DNA from: Gemmatimonadota bacterium
GTDB taxonomy: Bacteria; Gemmatimonadota; Gemmatimonadetes; Longimicrobiales; RSA9
Direction of reading: 5' to 3'
Assembly: GCA_017881445.1 (NCBI GenBank)
Contig: JADGQX010000016.1
Location: 1-34,964, forward strand
Length of the DNA: 34,964 nucleotides
The notes under the pieces: model-generated
What the model was told of the DNA's origin: nothing
The model's input: the letters and a program-made list of their open reading frames with translations, nothing else
The model's database searches: none
Shown here: positions 10,633 to 20,300 of the stretch, piece after piece
Position numbering within the stretch: the first letter of the stretch is position 1
Layout: each line of letters begins with the position of its first letter
Position numbers and translations under genes: made by a program

Positions 10633-11055
10633 GGTTTCATCCGGCCATCTCATCGGCGATCTCGCCTGCGCGCCGGGGTGCACGCCTGCACCCAGGCAGG
10701 GTGCACGGTGGCCGCGACGTCAGCGGTCGCGCTCACGGCCGCGGAACTCCAGGCCGTGCCAGGCCGCCGGACCTGTCCCCCGCTCCGCCCCTTGCCGGGC
10801 GCGACCCGCGGGCCCAAGATCGATGGCGTTCCGCACGATCGCCGCACGGCTCGTAAGTCGATTCCCTACCGCGGATGCAGCCGCTCCCTACAGCGAGAGC
10901 CGGCCCGGTCGGGCAAGATGAGGCGAACGTCGAATTCCGTTCTGGGGCCGGGTGCGGGCAGCGCCGGCCCGGGTATGGACCGCCCCGCGGGTGCCGTGGG
11001 TCGATCCGTGCCGGTAGATACTGGTCATTCCACGCGATTGGAGATCGAGAGCGAT
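10633..11055. other. Gene-free stretch before ppdK
   Basis: I see no supported gene in these 423 bases. A second small hairpin lies at 10679-10706 (GTGCAC arms around CCTG-CACC-CAGG). The 11000-11055 stretch is the ppdK leader, with a distant GGAG (11040-11043). No tRNA, clear promoter or riboswitch was recognised. Confidence 0.5.
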
Positions 11056-13755
11056 ATGCCCAAGTCCCTGGTTTACTACTTCGGCGGCGGTCATGCCGAC
11101 GGCGGCAAGGACGACAAGCTGCTGCTCGGCGGCAAGGGCGCGAACCTGGCCGAGATGACGCGCATCGGGATCCCGGTCCCCCCTGGGTTCACTATCACGA
11201 CCGAGAACTGCAAGCTCTACCTGAGCCAGGGCGGCTACGCCCAGGGACTCAAGGAGCAGGTCGCGGACGCGATCAAGCGGCTGGAAAAGGACACCGGCAA
11301 GGTGTTCGGCGGCTCCGAGAACCCGCTGCTCGTTTCGGTGCGCAGCGGCGCGCCGGCGTCGATGCCCGGGATGATGGACACCATCCTGAACCTGGGGCTG
11401 AACGACCGCACCGTGCAGGTGCTGGCGAAGAACTCGGGCAACGAGCGCTTTGCCTGGGACTCGTATCGCCGCTTCGCGCAGATGTATGGCGACGTGGTGC
11501 TGCTGGTGCCGCCGACCAAGCACGAGAAGCTGCTGGACGAGTGCAAGGAGAAGCGGGGCGTCGCCGCCGACACGGGGCTGACCACCGAGGACCTGAAGGA
11601 GCTGGTGCGCGAGTTCAAGGCGCTGGCCCAGGCCAACACGGGCAAGCCCTTCCCCGAGGAGCCGGTCGAGCAGCTCTGGGGCGCCGTCGAGGCCGTGTTC
11701 CGCTCCTGGAACAACGAGCGCGCCATTGCCTACCGGCGGGTGAACCGCATTCCCGAGAGCTGGGGCACGGCGGTGAACGTCCAGGCCATGGCGTACGGCA
11801 ACATGGGCGACGACTCCGGCACGGGCGTGGCTTTCACGCGCAATCCGGCCACGGGCGAGAACAAGTTCTTCGGCGAGTTCCTGGTCAATGCCCAGGGCGA
11901 GGACGTGGTGGCCGGGATCCGCACGCCGCTGCACATCGACGAGATGGCCGGCGCGCTGCCCGCCGCCTACCAGGAGCTGCTCAAGCAGCAGAACGTGCTG
12001 GAGCGGCACTATCGCGACATGCAGGACCTGGAGTTCACGGTCGAGCGCGGTCGCCTCTACATCCTGCAGACCCGCAACGGCAAGCGCACGGCGCAGGCCA
12101 GTGTCCGCATCGCGGCCGAGATGGTGGACGAGGGGCTGATCACCGAGCAGGAAGCGGTGCTGCGCGTCGATCCCAAGCAGGTCGACCAGCTGCTGCACCC
12201 GCGGCTCGATCCCAACGCCAAGGCGACGGTGATCGGCAAGGGGCTTCCGGCCTCCCCCGGCGCGGCCGCGGGCAAGGTCGTCTTCGACCCGGCCAAGGCC
12301 GTGGCGATGTCGGAGCTGGGCGAGGCGGTGATCCTGGTGCGCCGTGAGACGTCGCCTGACGACTTCAGCGGCATGGTGGCGGCCAAGGCGATCGTCACCG
12401 CGCGCGGCGGCATGACCTCCCACGCGGCCGTGGTGGCCCGCGGCATGGGCAAGTGCTGCGTGGCGGGCGCGACCGACCTGGTCGTGGAGGAGGACGAGGG
12501 CGTCGTCCGCTACGAGGGCGGCGAGCTGCATGAGGGCGACTGGATCACGGTGGACGGCGGCGCGGGCGTGGTCTACGCCGGCAAGGTCGCGACCGTGGCA
12601 CCCGAGCTCTCCACGCAGTTCAAGCGCATCATGGACTGGGCGGACAAGTTCCGGCAGCTGGGCGTGCGCACCAACGCCGACACGCCTGCGGACGCGGCCA
12701 AGGCGCGCGAGTTCGGCGCCGAGGGCATCGGCCTGACCCGCACCGAGCACATGTTCTTCGAGGGCAACCGCATCCAGGCGATGCGCGAGATGATCCTCGC
12801 CGAGAACGTGGAGGAGCGGAAGGTCGCGCTGGCCAAGCTGCTGCCCATGCAGCGCGCCGACTTCCTCGGCATCTTCAAGGCGATGGACGGGCTGCCCGTC
12901 ACCATCCGCCTGCTGGATCCGCCGCTGCACGAGTTCCTGCCCCACCCCGACGAGGTGGACTCCTACTCGAAGGCGGCCGGCGTGGACCCCGTGCTCGTGC
13001 GCCGGGCCATCGACAAGCACCACGAGGCCAACCCCATGCTCGGCCACCGTGGCTGCCGGCTGGGCATGACCTTCCCCGAGATCACCGAGATGCAGGCGCA
13101 GGCGATCTTCGAGGCCGCTATCGAGGCCACCAAGGAGGGCGCCACCGTCTTCCCCGAGGTCATGGTCCCGCTCATCGCGGACATCCGTGAGCTGGAGCGC
13201 CAGACCGCGCTCATCCACAAGGTCGCGGACACGGTGCAGAAGAAGGCCGGCCGCAAGCTCGACTACAAGGTCGGCACCATGATCGAGCTGCCGCGCGCCG
13301 CGCTGACCGCCGGGCAGATCGCCAAGGAGGCACAGTTCTTCTCCTTCGGCACCAACGACCTGACACAGACCACTTACGGGCTGTCCCGCGACGACGCCGG
13401 CAAGTTCCTGCCCTTCTACGTCGAGCAGGGCATCTTCCCGGACGACCCGTTCCAGACGCTGGATCCGATCGGCGTCGGCCGGCTCATCGAGATCGCCACC
13501 CGCGAGGGCCGCGCCACCCGGCCGGACCTCAAGGTGGGCATCTGCGGCGAGCACGGTGGGGACCCGCGCTCGGTCGAGTTCTGCCACGAGGTGGGACTCA
13601 ACTACGTGTCCTGCTCGCCCTTCCGCGTACCCATCGCCCGGTTGGCGGCGGCCCAGGCCGCCCTCAAGGGGCCCAAGGGCGCGCGCCTGGCCGTCGCGTC
13701 CGAGACGCCGGAAGTCGCCACCGCCGGCGCCGCCGGCATCCCGCTCGGCGAATAA
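11056..13755 (+). CDS. ppdK: Pyruvate, phosphate dikinase
   Basis: Interconverts pyruvate, ATP and phosphate with phosphoenolpyruvate, AMP and pyrophosphate; in the PEP-forming direction it feeds gluconeogenesis. The 899-residue protein starts at MPKSLVYYFGGGHADGG. It has the N-terminal ATP-grasp domain (GGKGANLAEMTRIGIPVPPG near 25-45), the swivelling phosphohistidine domain with His456 in GGMTSHAAVVARGMGKC, and the TIM-barrel with Cys830 in GICGEHGGDP. These positions match the well-studied clostridial enzyme closely. About 25 extra low-complexity residues end the protein. It stands alone as a single-gene unit ending in a strong terminator. Together with fbp at 33372 it suggests an active gluconeogenic route. 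Confidence 0.97.
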   Translation: MPKSLVYYFGGGHADGGKDDKLLLGGKGANLAEMTRIGIPVPPGFTITTENCKLYLSQGGYAQGLKEQVADAIKRLEKDTGKVFGGSENPLLVSVRSGAPASMPGMMDTILNLGLNDRTVQVLAKNSGNERFAWDSYRRFAQMYGDVVLLVPPTKHEKLLDECKEKRGVAADTGLTTEDLKELVREFKALAQANTGKPFPEEPVEQLWGAVEAVFRSWNNERAIAYRRVNRIPESWGTAVNVQAMAYGNMGDDSGTGVAFTRNPATGENKFFGEFLVNAQGEDVVAGIRTPLHIDEMAGALPAAYQELLKQQNVLERHYRDMQDLEFTVERGRLYILQTRNGKRTAQASVRIAAEMVDEGLITEQEAVLRVDPKQVDQLLHPRLDPNAKATVIGKGLPASPGAAAGKVVFDPAKAVAMSELGEAVILVRRETSPDDFSGMVAAKAIVTARGGMTSHAAVVARGMGKCCVAGATDLVVEEDEGVVRYEGGELHEGDWITVDGGAGVVYAGKVATVAPELSTQFKRIMDWADKFRQLGVRTNADTPADAAKAREFGAEGIGLTRTEHMFFEGNRIQAMREMILAENVEERKVALAKLLPMQRADFLGIFKAMDGLPVTIRLLDPPLHEFLPHPDEVDSYSKAAGVDPVLVRRAIDKHHEANPMLGHRGCRLGMTFPEITEMQAQAIFEAAIEATKEGATVFPEVMVPLIADIRELERQTALIHKVADTVQKKAGRKLDYKVGTMIELPRAALTAGQIAKEAQFFSFGTNDLTQTTYGLSRDDAGKFLPFYVEQGIFPDDPFQTLDPIGVGRLIEIATREGRATRPDLKVGICGEHGGDPRSVEFCHEVGLNYVSCSPFRVPIARLAAAQAALKGPKGARLAVASETPEVATAGAAGIPLGE

Positions 13756-13783
13756 GCGAGTAGTCGCTCGGCAGGTGTGAGAA

Positions 13784-13818
13784 GGGGCCCGGCGCCAACG
13801 CGCCGGGCCCCTCGTTTT
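13784..13818 (+). terminator. Rho-independent terminator of ppdK
   Basis: A perfect 12-bp stem (GGGGCCCGGCGC at 13784-13795, complement at 13800-13811) with loop CAAC is followed by TCGTTTT. It sits about 30 bases after the ppdK stop. Confidence 0.9.
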
Positions 13819-13819
13819 G

Positions 13820-13945
13820 TTCACCGCAGAGCCACAGAGGTCACAGAGAACAGATCTGTTGTAGTTAACCACAACATCCAGTCACCGTTACGCCAGGTAA
13901 CTGGCGGACTGGCCGGCTCTGTGTCCTCCGTGCCTCTGCGGTGAA
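13820..13945. mobile_element. 126-bp MITE-like element with 29-bp inverted repeats
   Basis: The ends at 13820-13848 and 13917-13945 are inverted repeats matching at 26 of 29 positions, beginning TTCACCGCAGAG and containing two more CACRGAG units. Inside lie a near-palindrome centred on GTTAAC (13858-13875, 16 of 18 symmetric) and a perfect 6-bp hairpin with GTAA loop (13891-13906). It encodes nothing. It sits between the ppdK terminator and the 3' end of the convergent acyltransferase gene. The end sequence is related to, but distinct from, that of the GxxExxY element. Confidence 0.7.
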
Positions 13946-13985
13946 ACTGGTGTTGATGGCGGCGGACGCCCTTGAATCCCGCCAA

Positions 13986-14732
13986 TCAGCCGGCGCCCAG
14001 CTCCCGCTGCAGCTCGCGGCGGGCCTCGTCGATCAGGCGGCGGACGCGGTCGCGCAGCTCGGGGACGTCGCTCACGGAGAGCCCGGTGGTCTCGATCGGC
14101 TCCAGCACGCGCACCTCGGCGTGGGCGGGCGCCATGATGAACGTGCCCTTGGCCAGCGCCCCGCTCGTGCCCGCCAGCGCCAGCGGCAGGATGGGCAGTC
14201 CCAGGTCCACCGCCACGCGGAAGGCGCCGTTCTGGAAGGGCAGCAGGTCGCCGGTCCGGGAGCGCGTCCCCTCGGGGAAGATCATGACCGACACGCGCTT
14301 CGCCAGCCGGTCCCGGATTCCCTGCACCGCGTCGGAGCGGCTTTCGCTGCGGCCCCGGTGCACCTCGATGTCGCCCGCCAAGCGCATCATCCAGCCCAGG
14401 ACCGGGATGCGGAAGAAAGCATGCTTGCTCAGCCACTTCATCTCCCAGGGCAGGTGGCTGATCAGCAGGATGTCGGCAAACGACTCGTGGTTGGAGACGA
14501 CGATGTAGGGCCGGCGCGGGTCGCGGATGCGCACGCCGCTCGTGCGGAAGCGCCAGAGCGGGTTCACGCCCACGATCGCCACCGCCGCCAGACGGAACCA
14601 GCGGCCGGCGTGGTAGCGGCCGGCGTCGAACGGTGCCGTGGCGACGAAGATCAACGCCAGGATCGGCAGCCACACCGCCACGATCACGCCCAGCAGGCCC
14701 CACTGCACGAACGATAGAATCCGCCGAGCCAT
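13986..14732 (-). CDS. plsC: 1-acyl-sn-glycerol-3-phosphate acyltransferase (PlsC-like)
   Basis: Membrane-associated acyltransferase that forms phosphatidic acid from lysophosphatidic acid in phospholipid synthesis. The 248-residue protein has an N-terminal hydrophobic helix (about 8-32), the catalytic NHESFAD motif (His82-x4-Asp87) and the substrate-binding FPEGTRS motif (152-158). The region from DIEVHRGRSES on also fits the family. The ATG at 14732 gives MARRILSFVQ just before the helix. It is transcribed divergently from the fatty-acid gene at 15007 and converges on ppdK. Family members also acylate other lysolipids, so the exact acceptor is inferred. Confidence 0.9.
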   Translation of the reverse strand: MARRILSFVQWGLLGVIVAVWLPILALIFVATAPFDAGRYHAGRWFRLAAVAIVGVNPLWRFRTSGVRIRDPRRPYIVVSNHESFADILLISHLPWEMKWLSKHAFFRIPVLGWMMRLAGDIEVHRGRSESRSDAVQGIRDRLAKRVSVMIFPEGTRSRTGDLLPFQNGAFRVAVDLGLPILPLALAGTSGALAKGTFIMAPAHAEVRVLEPIETTGLSVSDVPELRDRVRRLIDEARRELQRELGAG

Positions 14733-15006
14733 CGCACTCACCGACAGGGTGAAGCCGGGCCAGCCCGGCGGTGAAGCGGTGCAACTTATGCTCGCCTCGC
14801 CCCCGCCGCACGCCCCCCGGGGCGACCGAACGCCTTCCTGCGCCCGCGTCAACCGTTGCCTTTCCCCCGCCTCTGCACTTAGCGTTAAGGATTGCGCCGC
14901 CGACCAGCGAGCATCGCAGGCCGTCGGCCTGAGCCTTTGGACGTTTGCCTTTCGCCCTTGCCCGTGCCTTTCGCTGTTCCCACGAACGCACACACGAGGA
15001 GCCGTC

Positions 15007-15780
15007 ATGCCCGAGCGCTGGGCCCTGATCCTGGGAGCATCGAGCGGTTTCGGAGAGGCCACGTCCCGCGCCCTGGCGGCGGAGGGGTATTCCATCGCCG
15101 GCGTGCACCTGGACCGGCGGGCGACGCTGCCCCATGTGCAGGAGGTGGTGAGCGCGATCGAGGCGGCGGGCCGGCAGGCGCGCTTCTTCAACGTCAACGC
15201 GGCGGACGTGGAGAAGCGCGACGCGGTGCTGGACGAGCTGGGACCCGTCGTCGGCCAGGGCGGCGTGCAGGTCATGCTGCATTCCCTGGCCTTCGGCACG
15301 CTGGGTCCGTTCTTGGGCGAGGGCGCGCTGACGCCCGCGCAGATGGACATGACCGTGCGGGTCATGGGGCACTCGCTGGTGGACTGGGCGCAGGCGCTGG
15401 TGGCGCGGGGGCTGATGCAGCGGGGTGGGCGCATCTTCGCCATGACGTCCTCCGGGTCGAAGCGCGTGATCCCGAACTACGGCGCCGTAGGCGCGGCCAA
15501 GGCCGCGCTCGAGGCCCATATTCGCCAGCTTGCAGCCGAGCTGGCACAGCGGGGTATTACCGCAAACGCGCTGCGCGGCGGCGTGACCGATACGCCGGCG
15601 CTGCGCAAGATTCCGGGCCACGACCGCATCCTGGCGGGCGCATTGGATCGCAATCCGTCGGGACGGCTGACGCGGCCGGAGGACGTGGCGGGCGCCGTCG
15701 TCGCCCTATCGCGCCCCGAGTCGTACTGGATCACCGGCAACGTCATCAACGTCGATGGCGGCGAAGAGGTCATGGCATGA
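15007..15780 (+). CDS. fabL: Enoyl-ACP reductase, FabL-type short-chain dehydrogenase
   Basis: NAD(P)H-dependent SDR predicted to reduce the enoyl-ACP double bond in fatty-acid elongation. The 257-residue protein has the Rossmann motif ILGASSGFGEAT (residues 8-19) and the wide-spaced catalytic pair Tyr158-x6-Lys165 (PNYGAVGAAKAALEA). That spacing marks enoyl reductases rather than ordinary Y-x3-K SDRs. The Ser-Gly-Ser stretch before RVIPNY resembles FabL of Bacillus more than FabI. The ATG has a good GAGGAG six bases upstream. Its stop overlaps the next start as ATGA, so the two proteins are coupled. The FabL rather than FabI call is my judgement from motifs. Confidence 0.82.
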   Translation: MPERWALILGASSGFGEATSRALAAEGYSIAGVHLDRRATLPHVQEVVSAIEAAGRQARFFNVNAADVEKRDAVLDELGPVVGQGGVQVMLHSLAFGTLGPFLGEGALTPAQMDMTVRVMGHSLVDWAQALVARGLMQRGGRIFAMTSSGSKRVIPNYGAVGAAKAALEAHIRQLAAELAQRGITANALRGGVTDTPALRKIPGHDRILAGALDRNPSGRLTRPEDVAGAVVALSRPESYWITGNVINVDGGEEVMA

Positions 15781-17270
15781 GTGCAACGCTCGCGTTGGGG
15801 CTGCCCCTGATCATCCAGGGTGGAATGGGGATCGGGGTCTCGGATTGGAAGCTGGCCCGGGCCGTGTCGCTGCGGGGCCAGCTGGGCGTGGTATCGGGCA
15901 CCTGCATTGACAGCGTGTTCATCCGGCGGCTGCAGGACGGCGACATTGGCGGCCACCTCCGCCGGGCCATGGAGCACTTCCCCATCCCGGACGTGTCCGC
16001 GGACGCGTTGAAGAAGTACTTCCTGCCCGAGGGTCGGATCGACGGTGCGCCCTACAAGCTGCTGCCCGTCTGGAAGCAGAAGGTCGGGCGCGCCCGCGAG
16101 CAGCTGGCCGTACTGTCCAGCTTCGTGGAGGTGTACCTGGCCAAGGCCGGCCACGGCGGACCCGTGGGCATGAACCTGCTCACCAAGGTCCAGATGCCCA
16201 ACCTGGCGACGCTGTACGGCGCCATGCTCGCGGGCGTGGACTACGTGCTCATGGGCGCGGGCATTCCCCGCGAGATCCCGGGCGTGCTGGACGCTTTCGC
16301 CGAGGGCCACACGGCCACCATGCACCTGGATGTCGATGGCCTGGAGCGGGCGGATACGGCCGAGCTGACCTTCGAGCCGGCGGAGCACTTCGAGGGGAGC
16401 GCGCCGCAACTGCGCCGCCCGCGCTTCCTGCCCATCATCTCGGCCCACTCGCTGGCGATGATGCTCACCCGCAAGGCGACCGGCCGCGTCGATGGCTTCG
16501 TCATCGAGGGGCCGACGGCGGGAGGCCACAACGCGCCGCCGCGCGGCAGGCTGGAGCTGGATGGGCGGGGCGAGCCGGTCTATGGCGAGCGCGACCTGGC
16601 CGACCTGGGCACCATGCGCGAGCTGGGGCTTCCCTTCTGGCTGGCGGGCGGGACCGGCTCGCCCGACGCGGTCGTGCGCGCGCTGGGCGCCGGCGCCGCC
16701 GGCGTCCAGGTCGGGACGCTCTTCGCCTGGTCGAACGAGAGCGGCATCGACGCGGGCCTCAAGCAGCGGGTGCTCGCCGGCGTGGGCGGCGAGGCGCTGC
16801 GTGTGAAAACCGACATGCGCGCCTCCCCCACCGGATTCCCCTTCAAGGTGGTCGAGCTCAAGGGCACCAACGCCTCGGCCGCGAATTACGAGCGGCGCGA
16901 GCGCGTCTGCGACCTGGGCTACCTGCGCCAGGCCTACCGGCGCGAGGACGGGCGGATCGACTACCGCTGCGCCGCCGAGCCGGTGGACACCTACCTGAAG
17001 AAGGGCGGCAAGCTCGAGGACACTGTCGGTCGCAAGTGCCTGTGCAACGGGCTCATGGCCGATATCGGGCTGCCGCAGATGCGCGAGGACGGTCCCGAGC
17101 TGGCCATTCTCACCAGCGGCGACGACCTCGTCCTCATGGAGCAGTTCCTCGCCGGGCGCGACTCCTACTCGGCCGGCGACGTCCTCGACTACCTCCTCTC
17201 CGGCATGGCCCTCGCCGGCGCGGGCGCGATGGCCGGGATGGGTGTCGCCGGGGAGGGCGGCATCGCCTAG
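15777..17270 (+). CDS. Nitronate monooxygenase / FabK-PfaD-like FMN TIM-barrel protein
   Basis: A 497-residue FMN-dependent barrel of the 2-nitropropane dioxygenase superfamily. It starts with LPLIIQGGMGIGVSDWKLA, has the catalytic-loop motif FVIEGPTAGGHNAPP (His251) and the phosphate-binding part FWLAGGTGSPDAV near 295 with GVQVGTLFAWSNESG after it. It is much longer than FabK (about 320) or simple nitronate monooxygenases. The extra C-terminal part has a cysteine pair in GRKCLCNGLMADIGLPQ and a Gly/Ala/Met-rich end. The start overlaps the fabL-type gene by ATGA. The company of an enoyl reductase makes a role in enoyl reduction or fatty-acid modification plausible, but nitronate oxidation cannot be excluded from sequence. 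Confidence 0.8.
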   Translation: MSATLALGLPLIIQGGMGIGVSDWKLARAVSLRGQLGVVSGTCIDSVFIRRLQDGDIGGHLRRAMEHFPIPDVSADALKKYFLPEGRIDGAPYKLLPVWKQKVGRAREQLAVLSSFVEVYLAKAGHGGPVGMNLLTKVQMPNLATLYGAMLAGVDYVLMGAGIPREIPGVLDAFAEGHTATMHLDVDGLERADTAELTFEPAEHFEGSAPQLRRPRFLPIISAHSLAMMLTRKATGRVDGFVIEGPTAGGHNAPPRGRLELDGRGEPVYGERDLADLGTMRELGLPFWLAGGTGSPDAVVRALGAGAAGVQVGTLFAWSNESGIDAGLKQRVLAGVGGEALRVKTDMRASPTGFPFKVVELKGTNASAANYERRERVCDLGYLRQAYRREDGRIDYRCAAEPVDTYLKKGGKLEDTVGRKCLCNGLMADIGLPQMREDGPELAILTSGDDLVLMEQFLAGRDSYSAGDVLDYLLSGMALAGAGAMAGMGVAGEGGIA

Positions 17271-17303
17271 CCGCGCCTACCGCCGCGGTCTAGATTCCGC
17301 TAC

Positions 17304-20300
17304 ATGAACCGCCCGAATCGCTTCTATGCGCATTCCCTGCGAGCGGCCTCACGGCCGCTCGTGTGCATCCTGCCCCTGGCGTCGCTGGCGACGGTGCTGG
17401 CCTGCGCGACCGCGGTCCCGCCCGCGCCCCGCCCCGCCCTCGCCCCGGCGCCGGCGCAGGCGCAGGCCGCGCCCCTGGCTCCGGCGGACAGCACGGTCAC
17501 GCTATACCTGCTGGGCACGACCGACGTCCACGGGCATGTCTACCCGTACGACTACTACAACGGCCGGGCGACCGGGCAGGGCCTGGCGCTGCTGGCCCCG
17601 CTGGTGGACAGCGTGCGCGCCGCCCACCCGGGCGCCACGTACCTCTTCGACTCCGGCGACCTGCTGCAGGGCACGCCCCTGACCTACCTGGCTGCCCGCC
17701 CCGGCGCCGCCCCGCCCGGGCTGCGCCCGGCGCCGGGAGCACCGCGGGAGCCCCACCCGGTCATGGTGGCCATGAACCTGATGCGCTACGACGCCAGCGC
17801 TATCGGGAATCACGAGTACAACTATGGCATCGGCACGCTGGACAGCACGCTGGCGCAGGCGCACTTCCCCTTCGTCGCCGCCAACGTGTTCCGCCACGGT
17901 ACGGACCAGCCGGCCTACCGGCCGTACGTGCTGCTGGCGCACGTCGTCGCCCCGGGCGACACCGTGCTGGTGGGCGTGACGGGCGTGACGCCGCCGGGCG
18001 TGCTGATCTGGGACCGGGGCAACGTGTTGGACCGGCTCGACTTCCGTGAACCGGTCGCCTCCCTGAAGCCGGTGGTGGCAGAGATGAAGGCCCGCGGCGC
18101 CGACGTCGTCGTCGTGCTGAACCACGGCGGGCTCGAGGGCACCAGCTACGACACCACCTCGGGCGTGCCCCCGGAGAACGCCGGCGCCCGCATCGCCCGG
18201 GAGGTCGCGGGCGTGGACGTCGTCTTCCTGGGGCACACGCACCGCGAGCTCGCCGACAGCGCCATCAACGGCGTGCTGCTGACGCAGGCCGGCGCCCAGG
18301 CGCGCAGCCTGGCCCAGGCCACGGTGACGCTGGTCCGGCGCGGGCCCTCCGACTGGGCCGTGAGCGCCCGCCGGGCCATGCTGCTACGGCCCGACCCGCG
18401 CCACGCCGACCAGGCGCTGCTGGACTCGCTGCGCTGGGCCCACGAGCGCGCCCTGGCTTACGTGCGCTCGGTCGTCGGCCGCGCCACCGAGCCCATGGAG
18501 GCCGCCCGCGCCCGTGCCGAGGATACGCCCCTCGTGGACTTCGTGAACGAGGTCCAGCGCCGCGCCGCGGGCACGGAGCTGTCCGCCGCCTCGTCCTTCG
18601 CGCCCGAGGCAAGTATCCCGGCGGGGCCGGTCAGCATTGGCCAGATCGCCGCGATCTACCCCTACGAGAACACGCTGGCGGCCGTACGTCTCACGGGCGC
18701 GCAGCTCCGGGGCTACCTGGAGAAATCGGCCGAGTACTTCCGGACGTGGCCCGTGCCCGCCGGCCAGAGCCTCGTGAACCCGGGCGTGGTCGGCTACAAC
18801 TTCGACATGGTGAGCGGCGTCGACTACACCATCGACCTGTCCAGACCCGTCGGGCAGCGAATCACCGCCCTCACCTTCCGGGGCAAGCCGGTCCGCCCCG
18901 ACCAGAGCTTCACCATGGCGCTGAACAGCTACCGCCGGGGCGGCGGTGGCGGCTACTCCATGGTGGCGGCAGCGCCGGCCGTCTACGAGAAGGACCAGGA
19001 CATCCGGGACCTGCTGGTGGACGAGGTCCGCCGCAAGGGTGTTTTGCGCCCGGCCGACTACTTCCGGCGCAACTGGGTGATCGTCCCCGCCGCCGCCGCG
19101 CAGCAGGCCGCCCGCGAGCTGCCAGACTACGGCCGGCGCCCGGGCGCCCCCTCCGCCGGTGCCGCGGCGTCAGGCGGCGCACGCCCCGCGCCCCTGCGCC
19201 TGCGCGTCCTCACCACCAACGACTTCCACGGACACCTGCTCCCCGAGACCTACGCCTGGTCGGGCGGGCGTCCCGTGGGCGGCGCGGCCACCCTGGCCGC
19301 CTACTTCCGCGCCGAGCGCGAGGGCTTCGGCGGGCCGGTCGTGCTGCTCGATGCCGGCGACGAGATGCAGGGAACACCCATCTCCAACCTCACGCGCGGC
19401 GCCTCCACCGTGTCCTTCTTCGACGCCGTGACCGACCGAGCCGCCGCCATCGGCAACCACGAGTTCGACTGGGGCGTCGCGGCGCTGCGCGCCCGCATGG
19501 CCCAGGCGCGCTACCCCTGGCTCGCCGCCAACGTGTTCGTCGCCGGCGCGGATACCGCCCCCTCCTGGGTCCACGCCACCACCATGCTCGTCGTGGGCGG
19601 CGTGCGCGTGGGCGTCATCGGCCTGGCCACGCGCGAGACGCCCAACACCACCAAGGCGGAGAACGTGCGCGGGCTCGAGTTCCGCGACGGCGCCGCCGCC
19701 ATCGACCGCTGGGTCCCGCAGCTGCGCCGCCAGGGCGCCGACTTCGTCGTGGTGGTGGCCCACAGCGGCGCCGCCTGCGACGCCTCCGGCGGAGCCGACT
19801 GCCGGGGCGAGGTCGTGGACTGGGCCCGCGCCGTGCACGAGCGGCCCGACCTCATCGTCGCCGGCCACACCCACACCCTCATGCGGGTCGTGGTCAACGG
19901 CATCCCCATCGTGCAGGCCGCGTCCTACGGCCAGCGCTACGGCGTGGTGGACCTGGAACGGGGCGATCGGGCGACGCCGGCGCCCTCGGCGGGCGGTTCG
20001 GCCTCCGTGACCTCCGTGGCAGTTCGAGATCTGCCGGTTGCCTGGGCCGACCGGCTGCCTCCCGACAGCGGCGTCGCCGCCCTCGTCGCCCGCTACCAGC
20101 GGGAGATCGGGCCCCGCGTGAACGCCGTCGTCGCCACGCTGGCCGGCCCCATCTCCCGGGGCATGGGCGACTTCCCCCTGGGCCGCCTGCTCGCCGACGC
20201 CTGGCGCGCGCAGACCGGCGCCCAGGTCGCCTTCATCAACAACGGCGGGATTCGAGCCGAGCTGAAGGCCGGGCCCGTCACCTGGGGCGCGCTCTACGAG

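Noticed and set aside
10850-10975. Possible tRNA T-arm-like segments (GTCGATTCC, GTCGAATTCC)
   Set aside because: No matching acceptor, D or anticodon arm could be folded around either.
10888-13872. Very long open frame antisense to ppdK (about 990 codons), and several like it opposite purC, purL and the phosphoesterase
   Set aside because: High GC removes stop codons from other frames. The products are rich in Arg, Ala, Gly and His with no domain signature, while the opposite strand encodes clear enzymes.
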